Assembly: GCA_944383965.1 (NCBI GenBank) | Contig: CALWRQ010000004.1 | Coordinates: 1 to 54,826 of the forward strand | Direction of reading: 5' to 3' | Length of the DNA: 54,826 nucleotides | DNA from: an uncultured Lachnospiraceae bacterium | GTDB lineage: Bacteria > Bacillota > Clostridia > Lachnospirales > Lachnospiraceae | Shown here: piece after piece, positions 1 to 10,318 of the stretch | Layout of the letters: every line of letters begins with the position of its first letter | Numbering within the stretch: position 1 is the stretch's first letter | Program-made: the position numbers and the translations under genes | The notes under the pieces: generated by a model | Databases searched by the model: none | What the model was told of the DNA's origin: nothing | The model's input: the letters and a program-made list of their open reading frames with translations, nothing else

Positions 1-1124
1 ACGTCATAGACTCCCTCTCCCCGCTGGCCTTTATAACGGACCTTCACCTCTTTTCCGCCGGTGCCGTGGATCAGCACGTCATGAACGGACTTAGGATAAT
101 CCTGAAACGGCGTATCCAGATCAAATCCATATTCTTTGCAGAGAGCGTCCAGAATGGCCCTGGTAAAACTGCCCTTGTCCGTACAGGACTGCCATCCCAT
201 GGCGGCAATGGCTCCCTGGTTGATAGACAGGGTCTTATCCGGGATCAGCAGATCCTCGTCGAACTCCATCTTATAGCCCAGGCCAAAGCAGTCCGGGCAG
301 GCTCCGAAGGGATTATTGAAAGAAAAGCTCCGCGGCTCCACCTCATCCACACTGATGCCGCAGTCCGGGCAGGCGAAATTCTGGCTGAAATTGATCACTG
401 TCCCGTCCATGGGATCCACCATCATCAGTCCTCCCGCCAGCCCCAGAGCCGTCTCGATGGAATCCGTCAGTCTTTTCTGGATTCCGTCCCGGACGATCAG
501 ACGGTCCACCACAATTTCAATATTATGCTTGATATTCTTATCCAGTCTGATTTCCTCGGAAAGCTCATAAAGGTTGCCGTCAATGCGCACGCGGACATAT
601 CCGCTCTTTTTCGCATGATCCAGCACCTTTGCATGCTCTCCTTTCCGGCCCCGGACCACGGGAGCCAGGATCTGGATCCTGGACCGCTCCGGCAGCGCCA
701 TGATCTGATCCACCATCTGATCCACAGTCTGCCGCTTGATCTCCCGTCCGCATTTGGGACAGTGGGGAATTCCGATTCTGGCATAGAGAAGTCTCATATA
801 GTCATAGATTTCCGTCACCGTCCCTACTGTGGATCGGGGATTCCGGTTCGTGGATTTCTGATCGATGGAAATGGCCGGAGAAAGACCTTCGATGTTTTCC
901 ACATCCGGCTTTTCCATCTGTCCCAGGAACTGCCTGGCGTAAGAGGACAGAGACTCCATGTACCGTCTCTGTCCTTCCGCATAGATCGTATCAAACGCCA
1001 GAGAAGATTTTCCCGAACCGGAAAGACCGGTTAGGACCACCAGCTCATTTCTGGGAATATCCACGGATACGTTTTTCAGATTGTGCTCATTGGCACCGCG
1101 TATTTTAATGTATTGCTTTGCCAT
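1..1124 (-). CDS. uvrA: Excinuclease ABC subunit A (UvrA), N-terminal part, cut by window edge
   Basis: This is the damage-recognition ATPase of UvrABC nucleotide excision repair. About 374 residues are visible and the C-terminal two thirds lie beyond the left edge. The sequence opens with [19 protein letters not shown]. Walker A (GLSGSGKSS) is at residues 33-41, followed by the UvrA-typical [17 protein letters not shown] and [21 protein letters not shown]. Zinc-finger motifs CPKCG, ACPDCG and [10 protein letters not shown] are also present. The ATG at 1124 follows a modest AAAGGAC site about nine bases upstream. I see no LexA box in the short upstream gap. It is longer and more canonical than the UvrA paralogue at 40677-43175, so this is the housekeeping copy. 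Confidence 0.97.
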   Translation of the reverse strand, partial: MAKQYIKIRGANEHNLKNVSVDIPRNELVVLTGLSGSGKSSLAFDTIYAEGQRRYMESLSSYARQFLGQMEKPDVENIEGLSPAISIDQKSTNRNPRSTVGTVTEIYDYMRLLYARIGIPHCPKCGREIKRQTVDQMVDQIMALPERSRIQILAPVVRGRKGEHAKVLDHAKKSGYVRVRIDGNLYELSEEIRLDKNIKHNIEIVVDRLIVRDGIQKRLTDSIETALGLAGGLMMVDPMDGTVINFSQNFACPDCGISVDEVEPRSFSFNNPFGACPDCFGLGYKMEFDEDLLIPDKTLSINQGAIAAMGWQSCTDKGSFTRAILDALCKEYGFDLDTPFQDYPKSVHDVLIHGTGGKEVKVRYKGQRGEGVYD

Positions 1125-1211
1125 TCTGTAACTGTCCTTTCTGTCCCATCCTGACCGGCTTTCCTGTAAGCTCAGACTCTGATGGGAATCTGCTTTTCCT
1201 CTCCGGAATTT

Positions 1212-2180
1212 TTATTTCCCCACACCGTTTACCACGTTCACCGGGCTGCCTTTAGCAAATGCCTTCAGATTGCCCACGGCAATATCCATCAGGCGCTGGC
1301 GGCTTTCCTTCGGCGCCCAGGCAATATGGGGGGTCAGGATCATATTTTCTGCAGTCAGCAGAGGATTATCCACGGCAATCGGTTCTTTTGCAGCCACATC
1401 CAGGGCCGCTCCTCCGATTTTTCCGCTGTTCAGGGCAGCCGCCAGATCCTCTTCCACGATCAGCTGGCCTCTGGCCGTATTGATCAGCAGCGCTCCGTCC
1501 TTCATCTTTCCGATGGTCTCCCGGTTGATCATCCCCTCTGTTTCCGGGAACAGCGGGCAATGAAGGCTGATCACATCGGAAGATGCCAGCAGCTCATCCA
1601 GTGAAACGTACCGGCAGTTCTCCGTTTCGTATTCCTCTCTTCTCGTTCTGGAATAGGCCAGTACCTTCATTCCAAAGGCCTGAGCCAGACGGCCCACTTC
1701 CCGGCCGATGCTTCCGAAACCCACGATTCCCATGGTCTTTCCCGCCAGCTCTGTCTGAGGATACTTCCAGTAGCAGAAATCCGGGCAGGTGCTCCATTCT
1801 CCTGCTTTCACACTCTGGGAATGGTCCCCGATATGGTGACAGAGTTCCAGCAGCAGTCCTATGGTAAACTGCGCCACTGCCGCTGTTCCGTATCCGGGCA
1901 CATTGCACACGGGAATGGACCGCTCAGCCGCGGCCTGAATATCCACCACGTTATATCCGGTGGCCAGCGCGCCGATAAACCGGATTCCCGGACACTGCTC
2001 CAGTACCTCTCTGGTAATGGGCGTTTTATTCGTATAGACAATATCTCTGTCCCCGATCCTCTCTGCCGCCAGTTCCGCCGGGGTCCTGTCATATACCGTC
2101 AGTTCTCCCAGCTCCCGGAATCCGTCCCAGCTCAGATCCCCGGGATTTTCCGTATATCCGTCCAGTATTACGATCTTCAA
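1212..2180 (-). CDS. D-2-hydroxyacid dehydrogenase (glycerate/hydroxypyruvate type)
   Basis: NAD-dependent D-isomer-specific 2-hydroxyacid dehydrogenase, 322 residues, the usual family length. The Rossmann motif GIVGFGSIGREVGRLA lies mid-protein. The catalytic Arg is in NTARGQL, the Glu in LDVAAKEP and the His in TPHIAW. The ring of residues resembles the glycerate/hydroxypyruvate reductase subgroup, but substrate cannot be fixed from motifs. I place the start at a TTG at 2180 because AAAGGAGG sits eight bases upstream and the protein then begins directly at KIVILDGYTE; an ATG further upstream would overlap the preceding gene. It lies 23 bases after the sugar-isomerase-like gene and probably shares its mRNA. 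Confidence 0.88.
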   Translation of the reverse strand: MKIVILDGYTENPGDLSWDGFRELGELTVYDRTPAELAAERIGDRDIVYTNKTPITREVLEQCPGIRFIGALATGYNVVDIQAAAERSIPVCNVPGYGTAAVAQFTIGLLLELCHHIGDHSQSVKAGEWSTCPDFCYWKYPQTELAGKTMGIVGFGSIGREVGRLAQAFGMKVLAYSRTRREEYETENCRYVSLDELLASSDVISLHCPLFPETEGMINRETIGKMKDGALLINTARGQLIVEEDLAAALNSGKIGGAALDVAAKEPIAVDNPLLTAENMILTPHIAWAPKESRQRLMDIAVGNLKAFAKGSPVNVVNGVGK

Positions 2181-2203
2181 ATCGGATGCCTCCTTTTCTT
2201 CCG

Positions 2204-3100
2204 TCAGTCCTCTACCAGCGCCCACGCCCGGTTCAGCACCCGTTTCGTGTTTGCCATGATAATCTCTGCTTCTTCATCTTTCCAGGGTTTGACCTCCATG
2301 GAAAGCACATAGGGATTTTCCGGACAGAAAAAGCCTTCTTCTTTCAGGATCTGAAGGAAATCCCTCAGTTCCTCCACATCATTGGCGCTTTCCGGAAATC
2401 CGAACCGGGGGTGCTGGTCCCCATAGGCCTCGCATCCCTTTTTTACCACCGCATTTCCGAAATGAAGGTGGGTAATGTAAGGCCGGAGCGTCCGGATCAC
2501 AAATCGGGAAGTCTCATAGGTGGTGGGAAAATGAGACAGATCTACCAGCAGTCCGAAATTGCTGTGCTTCATGCGCATATCTGCAGCAAACCGGGCTGCG
2601 TAAGGAGCCGGGCCGATCAGCGCCGCCTTATCCATATCATAGTCAAATACCTCCAGCTCTACCGTCATTCCCTTCTGAGCCGCGTAATCACACAGATTTC
2701 CTGTGGTCTTCAGAAGCTGGGCATAGGCCTTGTCTTTCGAAGCCTCCTCCCATTTTCCGGCCAGGAAAGCGATTCCGCCTGCCTCCAGATATTCCGCCTC
2801 ATCAATGGCTTCCATCAGCGTTGCCTCCGCCCGCTTCCTTCCCTCTTCATCCAGATCATTGGGATTGAGCTTCGGTCCCAGAAGCCTGGGCTGAGCCCCG
2901 TAGCACACCTTCAGATGGGACTGGGCCAGAAGGTTTCTCACTTCTTCCCGTTCTCTTTCATCCGGGATCTGACATACCTCAATGGCATCAAAATAGTCAT
3001 CTCCCGCAATGGTCCGGACCGCCTCCGCCGCACTCCTGTCCGGATAGGACATCCACTGGATCGTACCGATCCGGAAATATTTATGAATGGACTCTCTCAT
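2204..3100 (-). CDS. Sugar phosphate isomerase/epimerase-like TIM-barrel protein
   Basis: A 298-residue protein of the xylose-isomerase-like (AP endonuclease 2) TIM-barrel superfamily, whose members are sugar epimerases, isomerases and related enzymes. Candidate metal ligands appear in order in VELEVFDYD, LLVDLSHFP, HLHFGN and SMEVKPW. The start MRESIHKYF has its ATG at 3100 after a GGAAGAGG stretch. A plausible promoter, TTTTCA-N17-TATGAT, can be read in the short gap after addA. Together with the following 2-hydroxyacid dehydrogenase it suggests a small sugar-acid or hydroxypyruvate module, but the exact reaction is unknown. Confidence 0.75.
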   Translation of the reverse strand: MRESIHKYFRIGTIQWMSYPDRSAAEAVRTIAGDDYFDAIEVCQIPDEREREEVRNLLAQSHLKVCYGAQPRLLGPKLNPNDLDEEGRKRAEATLMEAIDEAEYLEAGGIAFLAGKWEEASKDKAYAQLLKTTGNLCDYAAQKGMTVELEVFDYDMDKAALIGPAPYAARFAADMRMKHSNFGLLVDLSHFPTTYETSRFVIRTLRPYITHLHFGNAVVKKGCEAYGDQHPRFGFPESANDVEELRDFLQILKEEGFFCPENPYVLSMEVKPWKDEEAEIIMANTKRVLNRAWALVED

Positions 3101-3186
3101 GTTCCTCTTCCTTTCTTCCCTGATTTCCGCAGCTTTTCCCGCTGCTTTTTCTCTATCATAAATCAGTTTGCCGTGTTTGAAAATAC

Positions 3187-6100
3187 CTATCCTTTCAGCC
3201 GGATCTCTTCCTGGACCGCCATGGAATAGATGATCGTCTCCTTTACCCTTTTTCCCGTCATCTGAACCAGGGCTCTCTCATAGTAATCCAGCTGGATCCC
3301 GTACCGGTCGATCAGCCGCTGCTCCTGTCCCTTTTCAATACGGTCTGTTTTGTAATCGATCAGCACCAGGCCGTCTTCCTCGTCCAGATAGGCATCAATG
3401 ATTCCCTGGATCAGCACCGGTTCGTCCGTATCTCCGGCCTCCAGTTCCCTGGCCGGAACTCCGATCACAAACTGCTGCTCCTTACGGAGCCTTCCGGTCC
3501 GGGCTGCGTCCCTCATCCTTGTTCCCAGAGGAGATGAGAAAAACAGCCACAGAGTGCGCGGATTGACCAGCTTTGCATATTCTTCCGTAAGACGGCCTTC
3601 CTCCAGCAGGTTTTTCATCTCTTCCTTCACCCGGTCCGGACCGTCCATCTTCCGAAAGTCCAGAAGCTCCAGCACCCGGTGATAGGCCGTTCCGCGGAAC
3701 GCGCCCTGCTGTTCCTCTTCATCCCGGCTGAGAAACGCCGGACGGGTAGGTACAAACTGGCTCTCCGCCTCATCCGTCATCTGAACCTGCTGCTTCAGTT
3801 CGGAAACCGTCATTTTCGTATGAAGTCCCACATCAGCCAGATAGGGATATCGGAAGGAAAACGAACGGCTGATCTCCTCTCCGTAAGCTTCGTCATAGAT
3901 TTTTTTCCCGTCAAAATGAAGGAGTTCCTCTCTGGATGCCGCCTTTTTCACCTGATGGATCATTTCCCGTCCCACCAGTTCTCCTGCCGGAATCCGGTCC
4001 ATCCGGATCCAGCCTTCCTCCTGTTCCAAAGAAAGGCTCATAAGCATCCAGTCCAGGTAAGATCCTGCGGAAGACAGAACGGTAAACGGAAGTTCCCGTC
4101 CATTCCCGGGAATGGAGGACCATTTTTCCAGCTTCTTTTCCAGATTTTTATCTGCCGCTGTCATGACCAGCTGCTCCTTGGCCCGGCTCATGGCTACATA
4201 GAGAACGCGAAGCTCCTCCCCCATACTGTCCAGATCCATCTTCCGTTTCAGAACGTTCTTTTTCAGAGTAGGGATTTTTGTGCGCAGCTCCACATCCACC
4301 CAGTCTGTGCCGACCCCCAGATCTGAATCGATCAGGATCTTTCCCCTCACATCCTGTTTATTGAACGCTTTTCCCAGTCCGGACAGAAAGACTACGGGGA
4401 ACTCCAGCCCCTTGCTCTTGTGAATGCTCATCACACGGACCGTATCGTCATGCTCTCCCGCAATGGACGCTTCTCCGAAATCCGTATCGTATTTTTTCAG
4501 ATTCCGGATATAGGATGTGAAATGAAACAGCCCTTTATAGCTGGTCTTTTCAAATGCAGATGCCTTTTCCACCAGCATGTCCAGGTTGGCCCGCCTTACA
4601 TCTCCTCCCGGCATGGCCGTCACATAGTCATAGTAGCCGGTTCTGTCGTAAACCTGATAGAGCAGTTCCCGGATGGTCAGGTACCGGCTCTGATCTCTCA
4701 GCCCCTCCACCAAATCCTCAAATTCCTTCAGGCGGCTCCACAGCTCTTCGTTCCGTCGTCCCTCTTCCCGTTCCAGATACCGCTTCCATGCTCCGTAAAG
4801 CCCCATGTCCTGACCCTTTTCCGCCGTTTTTCTGAACGCCGCCATCATCTCTGCCAGGTCTCCGTCCGAAAAACCTCCCGCAGGAGATTTCATCACAGCC
4901 GCCAGAGGAATATCCTGCATGGGATTATCCAGCACAGCCAGAAGAGACAGCACCGTCTCCACCTCAGGAGTATTGAAATATCCGGTCCTGGAATCCGCGT
5001 GAGCCGGGATTCCTTCGTTCATGAGCACGTTGACAAAAATCTCCGCCCACCCGAAAGTGCTCCTCAGCAGGATGGCCATGTCTCCCCACCGGGCTCTTCG
5101 ATACTCTTCTTTTTCCTTGTCCCAGAGGATCAGCCCCCTGTCCGGATCGGTCATCTCCCTGATTCTGGAGGCGACCAGTCTGGCTTCCATCTCCTTCGCC
5201 GTATAGTCTGCGTGCTCCTCATCCAGGTCCTTCATCAGCTCCTCATTCACATCCAGAAGAAGCAGCTCTGTTTTTCCCGGACGCTCCCCTTCCAGTTCAT
5301 CCGGGATCTCCGGAAACACCGCTCCCGGATGAAGGGCCGTCTCCTCCGTATAACGGATTCCTCCCAGAGGTCTGGTCATGATCCGGTAGAAGATCTGATT
5401 CACGCTGTTCAGCACCGTCTCCCGGCTCCGGAAATTCTGGTGAAGCTCAATTTTCTGATAGGAACTGTCCTCTTCCGTATAGGAATCGTATTTTTCCATG
5501 AAGAGTTCCGGCTTTGCCAGACGGAACCGGTAAATACTCTGCTTCACATCCCCTACCATAAATACGTTGGGATTCCCGTTCCTCTCTCTGGATATGAGCC
5601 GGATCAGAGTCTCCTGCACCTCGTTGCTGTCCTGATACTCATCCACCAGGATTTCTTCAAACCGCTCCGACAGGACCCGGGCATGTTCCGAAGGACCCCC
5701 TCTGCCGTCCGAAAGCACCTGAAGGGCAAAATGCTCCAGATCGTTGAAATCCACAATGTTTTTTTCCTGCTTTTGCGCCTGATAGCGCCTGGAAAACTCC
5801 TCCGCCAGACGAAGAACCTCTTTCACTGCCGGAGCCGACCGGACCATTGCCTCCGTCATCTCCTCCTCCGACGCATAAAAATAGCTTTCCCGGATCTTCT
5901 GTATGGATTTTTTCACCCGGTCTCTCAGATCGCCGGCAAACTTTTTCTTCTCCGGAGATACATCGCCTCCCCGGATCGCCTTCAGCCGGCCGAAATCACA
6001 GTTCTCCAGTCTTTCCTTCAGCCTGCTGTAACTGTCCGCCTCCGCCAGCCTTCTCACCATCTCCAGATTGGCCTCCATGGTAGGAAGATAAGCCTCCGGT

Positions 6101-6849
6101 CCGTCGCTTTCCCTGCAGATCTCTGCGGCCTCCTCCATCTGCGCGGCAAATTCCTCCATCCGGTATCTGATATCGGAAAGAAGGAACTTCATCCACGGAC
6201 TGTTTTCCCATCCCCTGTCCGTCTGATCCCCGGTCGGATCTCCCAATTCCTTCAGCTCGTCCTCACAGCTGCGGAACCACTGTTCCGGCCACGGATGACT
6301 CTGGGAAAAGGTATAGACCTGCATGATCACGTCGCTGATCCCGAAGTCTCCTTTCCCCGAAGCATAGGTCTCCACAAAGTCAAAAAATTCCTGTCTTCCT
6401 TCTCCATAGCTGTCTTCCAGCAGCTTATCCATGACCTCACCGCGCAGAAGCATGAGCTCTCCCTCATCTCCGATACGGAAAGCCGGATCGATTTCCAGCG
6501 AGTCAAAGTTTTCCCTGATCACACTGAGACAGAAGCTGTCTATGGTCGTAATGGAGGCCTGCTGCACCAGCGTGGCCTGAGCCTGCAGATGAACGTTGTC
6601 CGGCATTTCGTCCAGACGCTTTTCGATCGCCGCCGCCACCCGTTCTCTCATTTCCGCAGCCGCTGCATTGGTGAAGGTCATCACCAGCAGCCGGTCAATA
6701 TCCATGGGAGGATCTCCTTCCGTGATCATCCGGATAATCCGTTCCACCAGAACCGCCGTCTTTCCGCTTCCGGCAGCGGCAGATACAAGAAGATTCCTGT
6801 TCCGGGAGGTAATGACCTTCTCCTGCTTTTCCGTCCATGAAACTCCCAT
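3187..6849 (-). CDS. addA: ATP-dependent helicase/nuclease subunit A (AddA)
   Basis: Helicase-nuclease subunit of the AddAB double-strand-break resection complex, the Firmicute counterpart of RecBCD. At 1220 residues the length is normal. The order is: Walker A SAAAGSGKTAVLVERII near residue 30, motif II DEYQDSNEVQETL, motif III GDVKQSIYRFR, motif IV ELHQNFRSRETVL, motif V MSIHKSKGLEFPVVF, motif VI LYVAMSRAKEQL, and a C-terminal RecB-type nuclease with GIIDAYLDEED and LIDYKTD. I chose the ATG at 6849 (MGVSWTEKQE), one base after the addB stop; the reading frame stays open about ten codons upstream inside addB. Tight coupling with addB implies co-translation. Confidence 0.97.
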   Translation of the reverse strand: MGVSWTEKQEKVITSRNRNLLVSAAAGSGKTAVLVERIIRMITEGDPPMDIDRLLVMTFTNAAAAEMRERVAAAIEKRLDEMPDNVHLQAQATLVQQASITTIDSFCLSVIRENFDSLEIDPAFRIGDEGELMLLRGEVMDKLLEDSYGEGRQEFFDFVETYASGKGDFGISDVIMQVYTFSQSHPWPEQWFRSCEDELKELGDPTGDQTDRGWENSPWMKFLLSDIRYRMEEFAAQMEEAAEICRESDGPEAYLPTMEANLEMVRRLAEADSYSRLKERLENCDFGRLKAIRGGDVSPEKKKFAGDLRDRVKKSIQKIRESYFYASEEEMTEAMVRSAPAVKEVLRLAEEFSRRYQAQKQEKNIVDFNDLEHFALQVLSDGRGGPSEHARVLSERFEEILVDEYQDSNEVQETLIRLISRERNGNPNVFMVGDVKQSIYRFRLAKPELFMEKYDSYTEEDSSYQKIELHQNFRSRETVLNSVNQIFYRIMTRPLGGIRYTEETALHPGAVFPEIPDELEGERPGKTELLLLDVNEELMKDLDEEHADYTAKEMEARLVASRIREMTDPDRGLILWDKEKEEYRRARWGDMAILLRSTFGWAEIFVNVLMNEGIPAHADSRTGYFNTPEVETVLSLLAVLDNPMQDIPLAAVMKSPAGGFSDGDLAEMMAAFRKTAEKGQDMGLYGAWKRYLEREEGRRNEELWSRLKEFEDLVEGLRDQSRYLTIRELLYQVYDRTGYYDYVTAMPGGDVRRANLDMLVEKASAFEKTSYKGLFHFTSYIRNLKKYDTDFGEASIAGEHDDTVRVMSIHKSKGLEFPVVFLSGLGKAFNKQDVRGKILIDSDLGVGTDWVDVELRTKIPTLKKNVLKRKMDLDSMGEELRVLYVAMSRAKEQLVMTAADKNLEKKLEKWSSIPGNGRELPFTVLSSAGSYLDWMLMSLSLEQEEGWIRMDRIPAGELVGREMIHQVKKAASREELLHFDGKKIYDEAYGEEISRSFSFRYPYLADVGLHTKMTVSELKQQVQMTDEAESQFVPTRPAFLSRDEEEQQGAFRGTAYHRVLELLDFRKMDGPDRVKEEMKNLLEEGRLTEEYAKLVNPRTLWLFFSSPLGTRMRDAARTGRLRKEQQFVIGVPARELEAGDTDEPVLIQGIIDAYLDEEDGLVLIDYKTDRIEKGQEQRLIDRYGIQLDYYERALVQMTGKRVKETIIYSMAVQEEIRLKG

Positions 6850-6850
6850 C

Positions 6851-9800
6851 CTACTGCTGCCCTCCTTCCGTCTCCTCAATCTCCTGCCAGATCTCCTCCG
6901 GCTTCTTATCCTTCAGTTTTCTGTATTCATAGCCCGGCAGTCTCCGGTCAAAACCGCACACCCCGTGATAAGGACAGTAGTCGCAGGCCGTCCGGTTTCC
7001 CTGCCTGTACGGAGCGATGGCAGTAACACCGTCCAGGATCTCGTTTCCTGCCTGTTTCAGCCTTCTTCTCACAAATCCTCTCAGGGCGCCGAACCTCTCC
7101 CGGTTGGCCACAGATGATCTGGTTTCCTGCACAAGACCGTCTTTCACCGCTACCGGGATCACATCGGATGCCTTCTCGATCTCCCGGTCCATCAGGGAGA
7201 TCACCTCCAGCTCGCTGTTTACCAGACCGTCCATCCTCAGCTTTCGAAGAACCATACGGTCAATCTCCTCCCGGTCCGGTCCGCTCTCTCCATCCACCAC
7301 AGGATCATCGATATGGTAGTAAAACAGGCCGGCGGGAACCACTTCCTTTGACGGGTTTCTCCGTTCCAGCAGTTCCATGGCAGCGTCCATATAGACCACC
7401 AGCTGGAGCTGAAGTCCGTAATAAAGGGCGGCCAGATCAAAGGATGTGCTTCCTGATTTGTAGTCGATAATCTTCACATAGATATGGGTTTCATCCTCAC
7501 ACAGATCCATCCGGTCGATCCGCCCCTGCAGGTGGAGCGCTTCCTCCTCCGTAAGGGCAATCTTCATGGCGTCCAGATTGTCCACCGCCGAAAAGGACAC
7601 TTCAAATCCTGCGGGAGTGAATTCCCCCTTTTTCAGCTGCTCCGCCAGGGCCCACATGGTTCTTTTCGTGATCCGGCTTACCTTTTCCGCCAGATAGGCA
7701 TTTCTGGCAGAGCTGGACATGATATTCTCCCCGTACCCGGCAATTACCTCCCCGGCTGCTTTCTCCGCCAGAGCGTCTCGCTCCGCCGGAGCCATATCCT
7801 GGATCCGGATTCCCTGCTCTGCCGCTCTCCGGAACGCCAGATCAATGGCTCCGTGAAACAGATTTCCCACATCGGCTGACTTCAGTTCATATTCCTGTCT
7901 CTCTTTCAGTTCCAGGCCGTAGGACAGAAAATGAGCGTAGGCGCAGGCTTCATACTTCTCCAGCCTGGTCACACTTCCGTTCAGGATCTTCCCGTACAGT
8001 TCCCTGGCGGCCGCTCTGCCGATTCCCTTTTCCTCATAAGTATAAAACGCCGCTTCCACCAGTTTTTTCAGTCCGTCCCGGTCCTTCTCCCGATTCCAGA
8101 AATAGCGGTAAAGCTCCAGAAATCCGGGATCGACACTCTCCCCTGCTGTTCTCAGCCCTTCCGCCAGTGCTTTCCTTCCTTCCTGTTCAGAAAGGATCGT
8201 TCTCTTTTCTCCCGCCTCCAGCACAGTCAGATCAGGAAACAGCCTTCCCAGTTCCCGGATCAGACCGGACGGCCTCAGCCCTTTTCCGGCCTGATTCATG
8301 GAAGCATAGGAAAGGATCAGCTTCTGTTCCGGCTTTGTCATGGCAAGATAAAGGTAGAATCTCTGGAGGAAGCTTTCTTTTCTGGCCGTAGGCGCCAGCT
8401 CCACATCATGAGCCTCCAGAAATTCCCTCTCCGCCTCCGAAAGGATTCCGCCCCGTTCCTTCTTCGCCGGCACGATGCCGTCATTCACCCCTGCAAAGAA
8501 CAGCACCTTCACATGATCCAGCCTGGTTCTGGTAATGTCTCCCACCACCACACGGTCAACGGTAGCAGGGATCACTCCCACCCGGATCTCTCCGAATCCG
8601 GCATCCAGGATCTCTCCGTATTCTTTCAGTCCGGCCTGCTCGTCCCCCAGAAGAGCCGCCAGGCGGTCAAAGAGTTCCACTACCAGGCCGTACACCTGGC
8701 TGTATTCATCGGAAAGCTGATATTCTCCCCGCTCCCGGAACCGGTCGCTCCAGGCAGCAATCTTCTTCTCCGCTTCTGTTACCTCCAGGAAACCGGCCAG
8801 TCCTTCCGTCATGGACCGCACCGTAGCCTTTTCCTGTTTCAGGCCTTCCCGCAGACGGGAAAGAGGCCCCATGATCTTTTCTCGGAAAGCGTTCAGCTCT
8901 TCCAGATTCAGGAATTGCTCCCTGCGTCCCACCCGGTCCCAGGGTTCGCTCCACCGCTTGTAGCCCCGGATTCCCATGGCCAGACAGTAATTCTCCATGC
9001 GGTCGCACAGCTCCCTTTCCTCAGGAGCTGCTGCCAGAGCACATTTCAGATAGCGGAACATGCTTTCATAGGAAAAATCCTTCCGCACCGCCTCCAGCGC
9101 TCCCCGGATATACTCCACCAGAGGATTTTCCAGAATGCTCTTCTTGTCATCCAGGAAAAAAGGAATTCCCTTCTGCCCGAACTGAAAAGCCGCTTCTTTT
9201 CCGTAATTCTCCAGATCGCCGGTAACCACGGCAATATCCCTGTACCGCAGTCCTTCCTTCCTCACCAGCTCCTCTATGCATCCGGCGGCAAAGCGGATCT
9301 CCTCTGCCGGATTCAGCGCCCGGCACAGCAGGATATCCTTTGTTTTCCCGCTGCAGGAGCTTCTGGAATAGCGGTAGAGGTGAGCTTCCAGAAAATCCAG
9401 CTCTTTTCCTGCAAACCGGGGATAGGGCCGCTTCTCCAGCCAGAAATCCTTTTCCACGGAAACGTGATTGTCTGCCGCAAGACGGTTCAGTTTTCGCACC
9501 GTTTCCTTACTCATGAAAAAAAGGTTTTCCATGCCGCTCCGTTCATAAGGCTTCGCCTCCCGCTCCACCGTAACCGTCACCTTCACATCTCTGCAGAATC
9601 GGAGCATCTGTTCCAGGAGGCGGTACTGTACCGGCGTAAATCCCGTATAGCCGTCCAGGACCACCGTGCTTCCCCTCATCCGTTCTGACCGCGGAAACAC
9701 CTTGCACAGCTCCCCCAGGATCTCTTCCGATGTAATGAACCGCTCCTGAATATATTCCTGAAAGCCGCGGCAGACCACTGCCAGATCTCCCAGCTTGGCC

Positions 9801-10255
9801 CTCAGAAGAGGGCTGGAAGCCTGCTTTTCCATCTCCTCCAGGCGTTCCGGAGTAATTCCGTACTGATACAGCTCGGAAAGCATGGATTTCAGCTGTCCGA
9901 TAAAGCCTGCCTGTCCCAGATGTCCCCGGAACACGCTCAGCTCCCTCCCTTTTTCAGCAGCCACCTTCCTCAGGACCATAGACTTTCCCATATCGTCCAG
10001 AACCGCCGGATTCACCACCGCCAGTTCCTCAAACACCCGGTAGGCGAGTCTCTCGAAACTGACGATATCAATGTTCATCGTCCCCCGTCTGGGATGAAGC
10101 AGTACGATCTCCTTCTGCGTCTGCATGGTAAACTGCTCCGGCACGATCACCACAAACTGGCGGTCCGGCTTCTCCAGCGATTCCCGGATCAGCCTTTCAT
10201 ACAGAAACCTGGTCTTTCCCGATCCCGATCCTCCCATAATAAACTGCAGCGCCAT
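6851..10255 (-). CDS. addB: ATP-dependent helicase/nuclease subunit B (AddB)
   Basis: Second subunit of AddAB; it carries a nuclease and the Chi-recognition scaffold. There are 1134 residues. Walker A (GGSGSGKTRFLYERL) is at the very N-terminus. The C-terminal nuclease has GRIDRMDL and IIDYKSG. The Fe-S cluster cysteines of AddB are visible: one in YEACAYAHF and three in CDYCPYHGVC. I take the ATG at 10255 (MALQFIMGG), which has GGAGG six bases upstream; an in-frame upstream start would swallow the LexA box and part of the promoter. It is the first gene of addBA and has a SOS-type promoter. Confidence 0.97.
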   Translation of the reverse strand: MALQFIMGGSGSGKTRFLYERLIRESLEKPDRQFVVIVPEQFTMQTQKEIVLLHPRRGTMNIDIVSFERLAYRVFEELAVVNPAVLDDMGKSMVLRKVAAEKGRELSVFRGHLGQAGFIGQLKSMLSELYQYGITPERLEEMEKQASSPLLRAKLGDLAVVCRGFQEYIQERFITSEEILGELCKVFPRSERMRGSTVVLDGYTGFTPVQYRLLEQMLRFCRDVKVTVTVEREAKPYERSGMENLFFMSKETVRKLNRLAADNHVSVEKDFWLEKRPYPRFAGKELDFLEAHLYRYSRSSCSGKTKDILLCRALNPAEEIRFAAGCIEELVRKEGLRYRDIAVVTGDLENYGKEAAFQFGQKGIPFFLDDKKSILENPLVEYIRGALEAVRKDFSYESMFRYLKCALAAAPEERELCDRMENYCLAMGIRGYKRWSEPWDRVGRREQFLNLEELNAFREKIMGPLSRLREGLKQEKATVRSMTEGLAGFLEVTEAEKKIAAWSDRFRERGEYQLSDEYSQVYGLVVELFDRLAALLGDEQAGLKEYGEILDAGFGEIRVGVIPATVDRVVVGDITRTRLDHVKVLFFAGVNDGIVPAKKERGGILSEAEREFLEAHDVELAPTARKESFLQRFYLYLAMTKPEQKLILSYASMNQAGKGLRPSGLIRELGRLFPDLTVLEAGEKRTILSEQEGRKALAEGLRTAGESVDPGFLELYRYFWNREKDRDGLKKLVEAAFYTYEEKGIGRAAARELYGKILNGSVTRLEKYEACAYAHFLSYGLELKERQEYELKSADVGNLFHGAIDLAFRRAAEQGIRIQDMAPAERDALAEKAAGEVIAGYGENIMSSSARNAYLAEKVSRITKRTMWALAEQLKKGEFTPAGFEVSFSAVDNLDAMKIALTEEEALHLQGRIDRMDLCEDETHIYVKIIDYKSGSTSFDLAALYYGLQLQLVVYMDAAMELLERRNPSKEVVPAGLFYYHIDDPVVDGESGPDREEIDRMVLRKLRMDGLVNSELEVISLMDREIEKASDVIPVAVKDGLVQETRSSVANRERFGALRGFVRRRLKQAGNEILDGVTAIAPYRQGNRTACDYCPYHGVCGFDRRLPGYEYRKLKDKKPEEIWQEIEETEGGQQ

Positions 10256-10273
10256 CTGCCACCTCCGAAAACA

Positions 10274-10285
10274 GAACATTTGTTC
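10274..10285. promoter_or_regulatory. LexA (SOS) box upstream of addB
   Basis: GAACATTTGTTC matches the Firmicute LexA/DinR consensus GAAC-N4-GTTC exactly and lies within a 16-bp palindrome (10272-10287). It sits between the -10 element (10290-10295) and the addB start, where LexA would block transcription. The operator match is seen directly; regulation is inferred. Confidence 0.8.
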
Positions 10286-10289
10286 TGCC

Positions 10290-10318
10290 ATTGTATCACA
10301 ACCACAGGGAATTTACAA
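10290..10318 (-). promoter_or_regulatory. addBA promoter
   Basis: On the minus strand TTGTAA (10313-10318), a 17-bp spacer and TACAAT (10290-10295). The -10 is preceded by TG in TGATACAAT, an extended -10. It is immediately followed by the LexA box. Confidence 0.7.

Noticed and set aside
4420..6840. 806-residue open frame on the plus strand
   Set aside because: It lies wholly antisense to addA, has no ribosome site, and its translation is rich in His, Pro and Arg, which is the usual shadow of a GC-rich gene.
7931..9688. 585-residue open frame on the plus strand
   Set aside because: Antisense shadow of addB with no domain similarity and no initiation signal.
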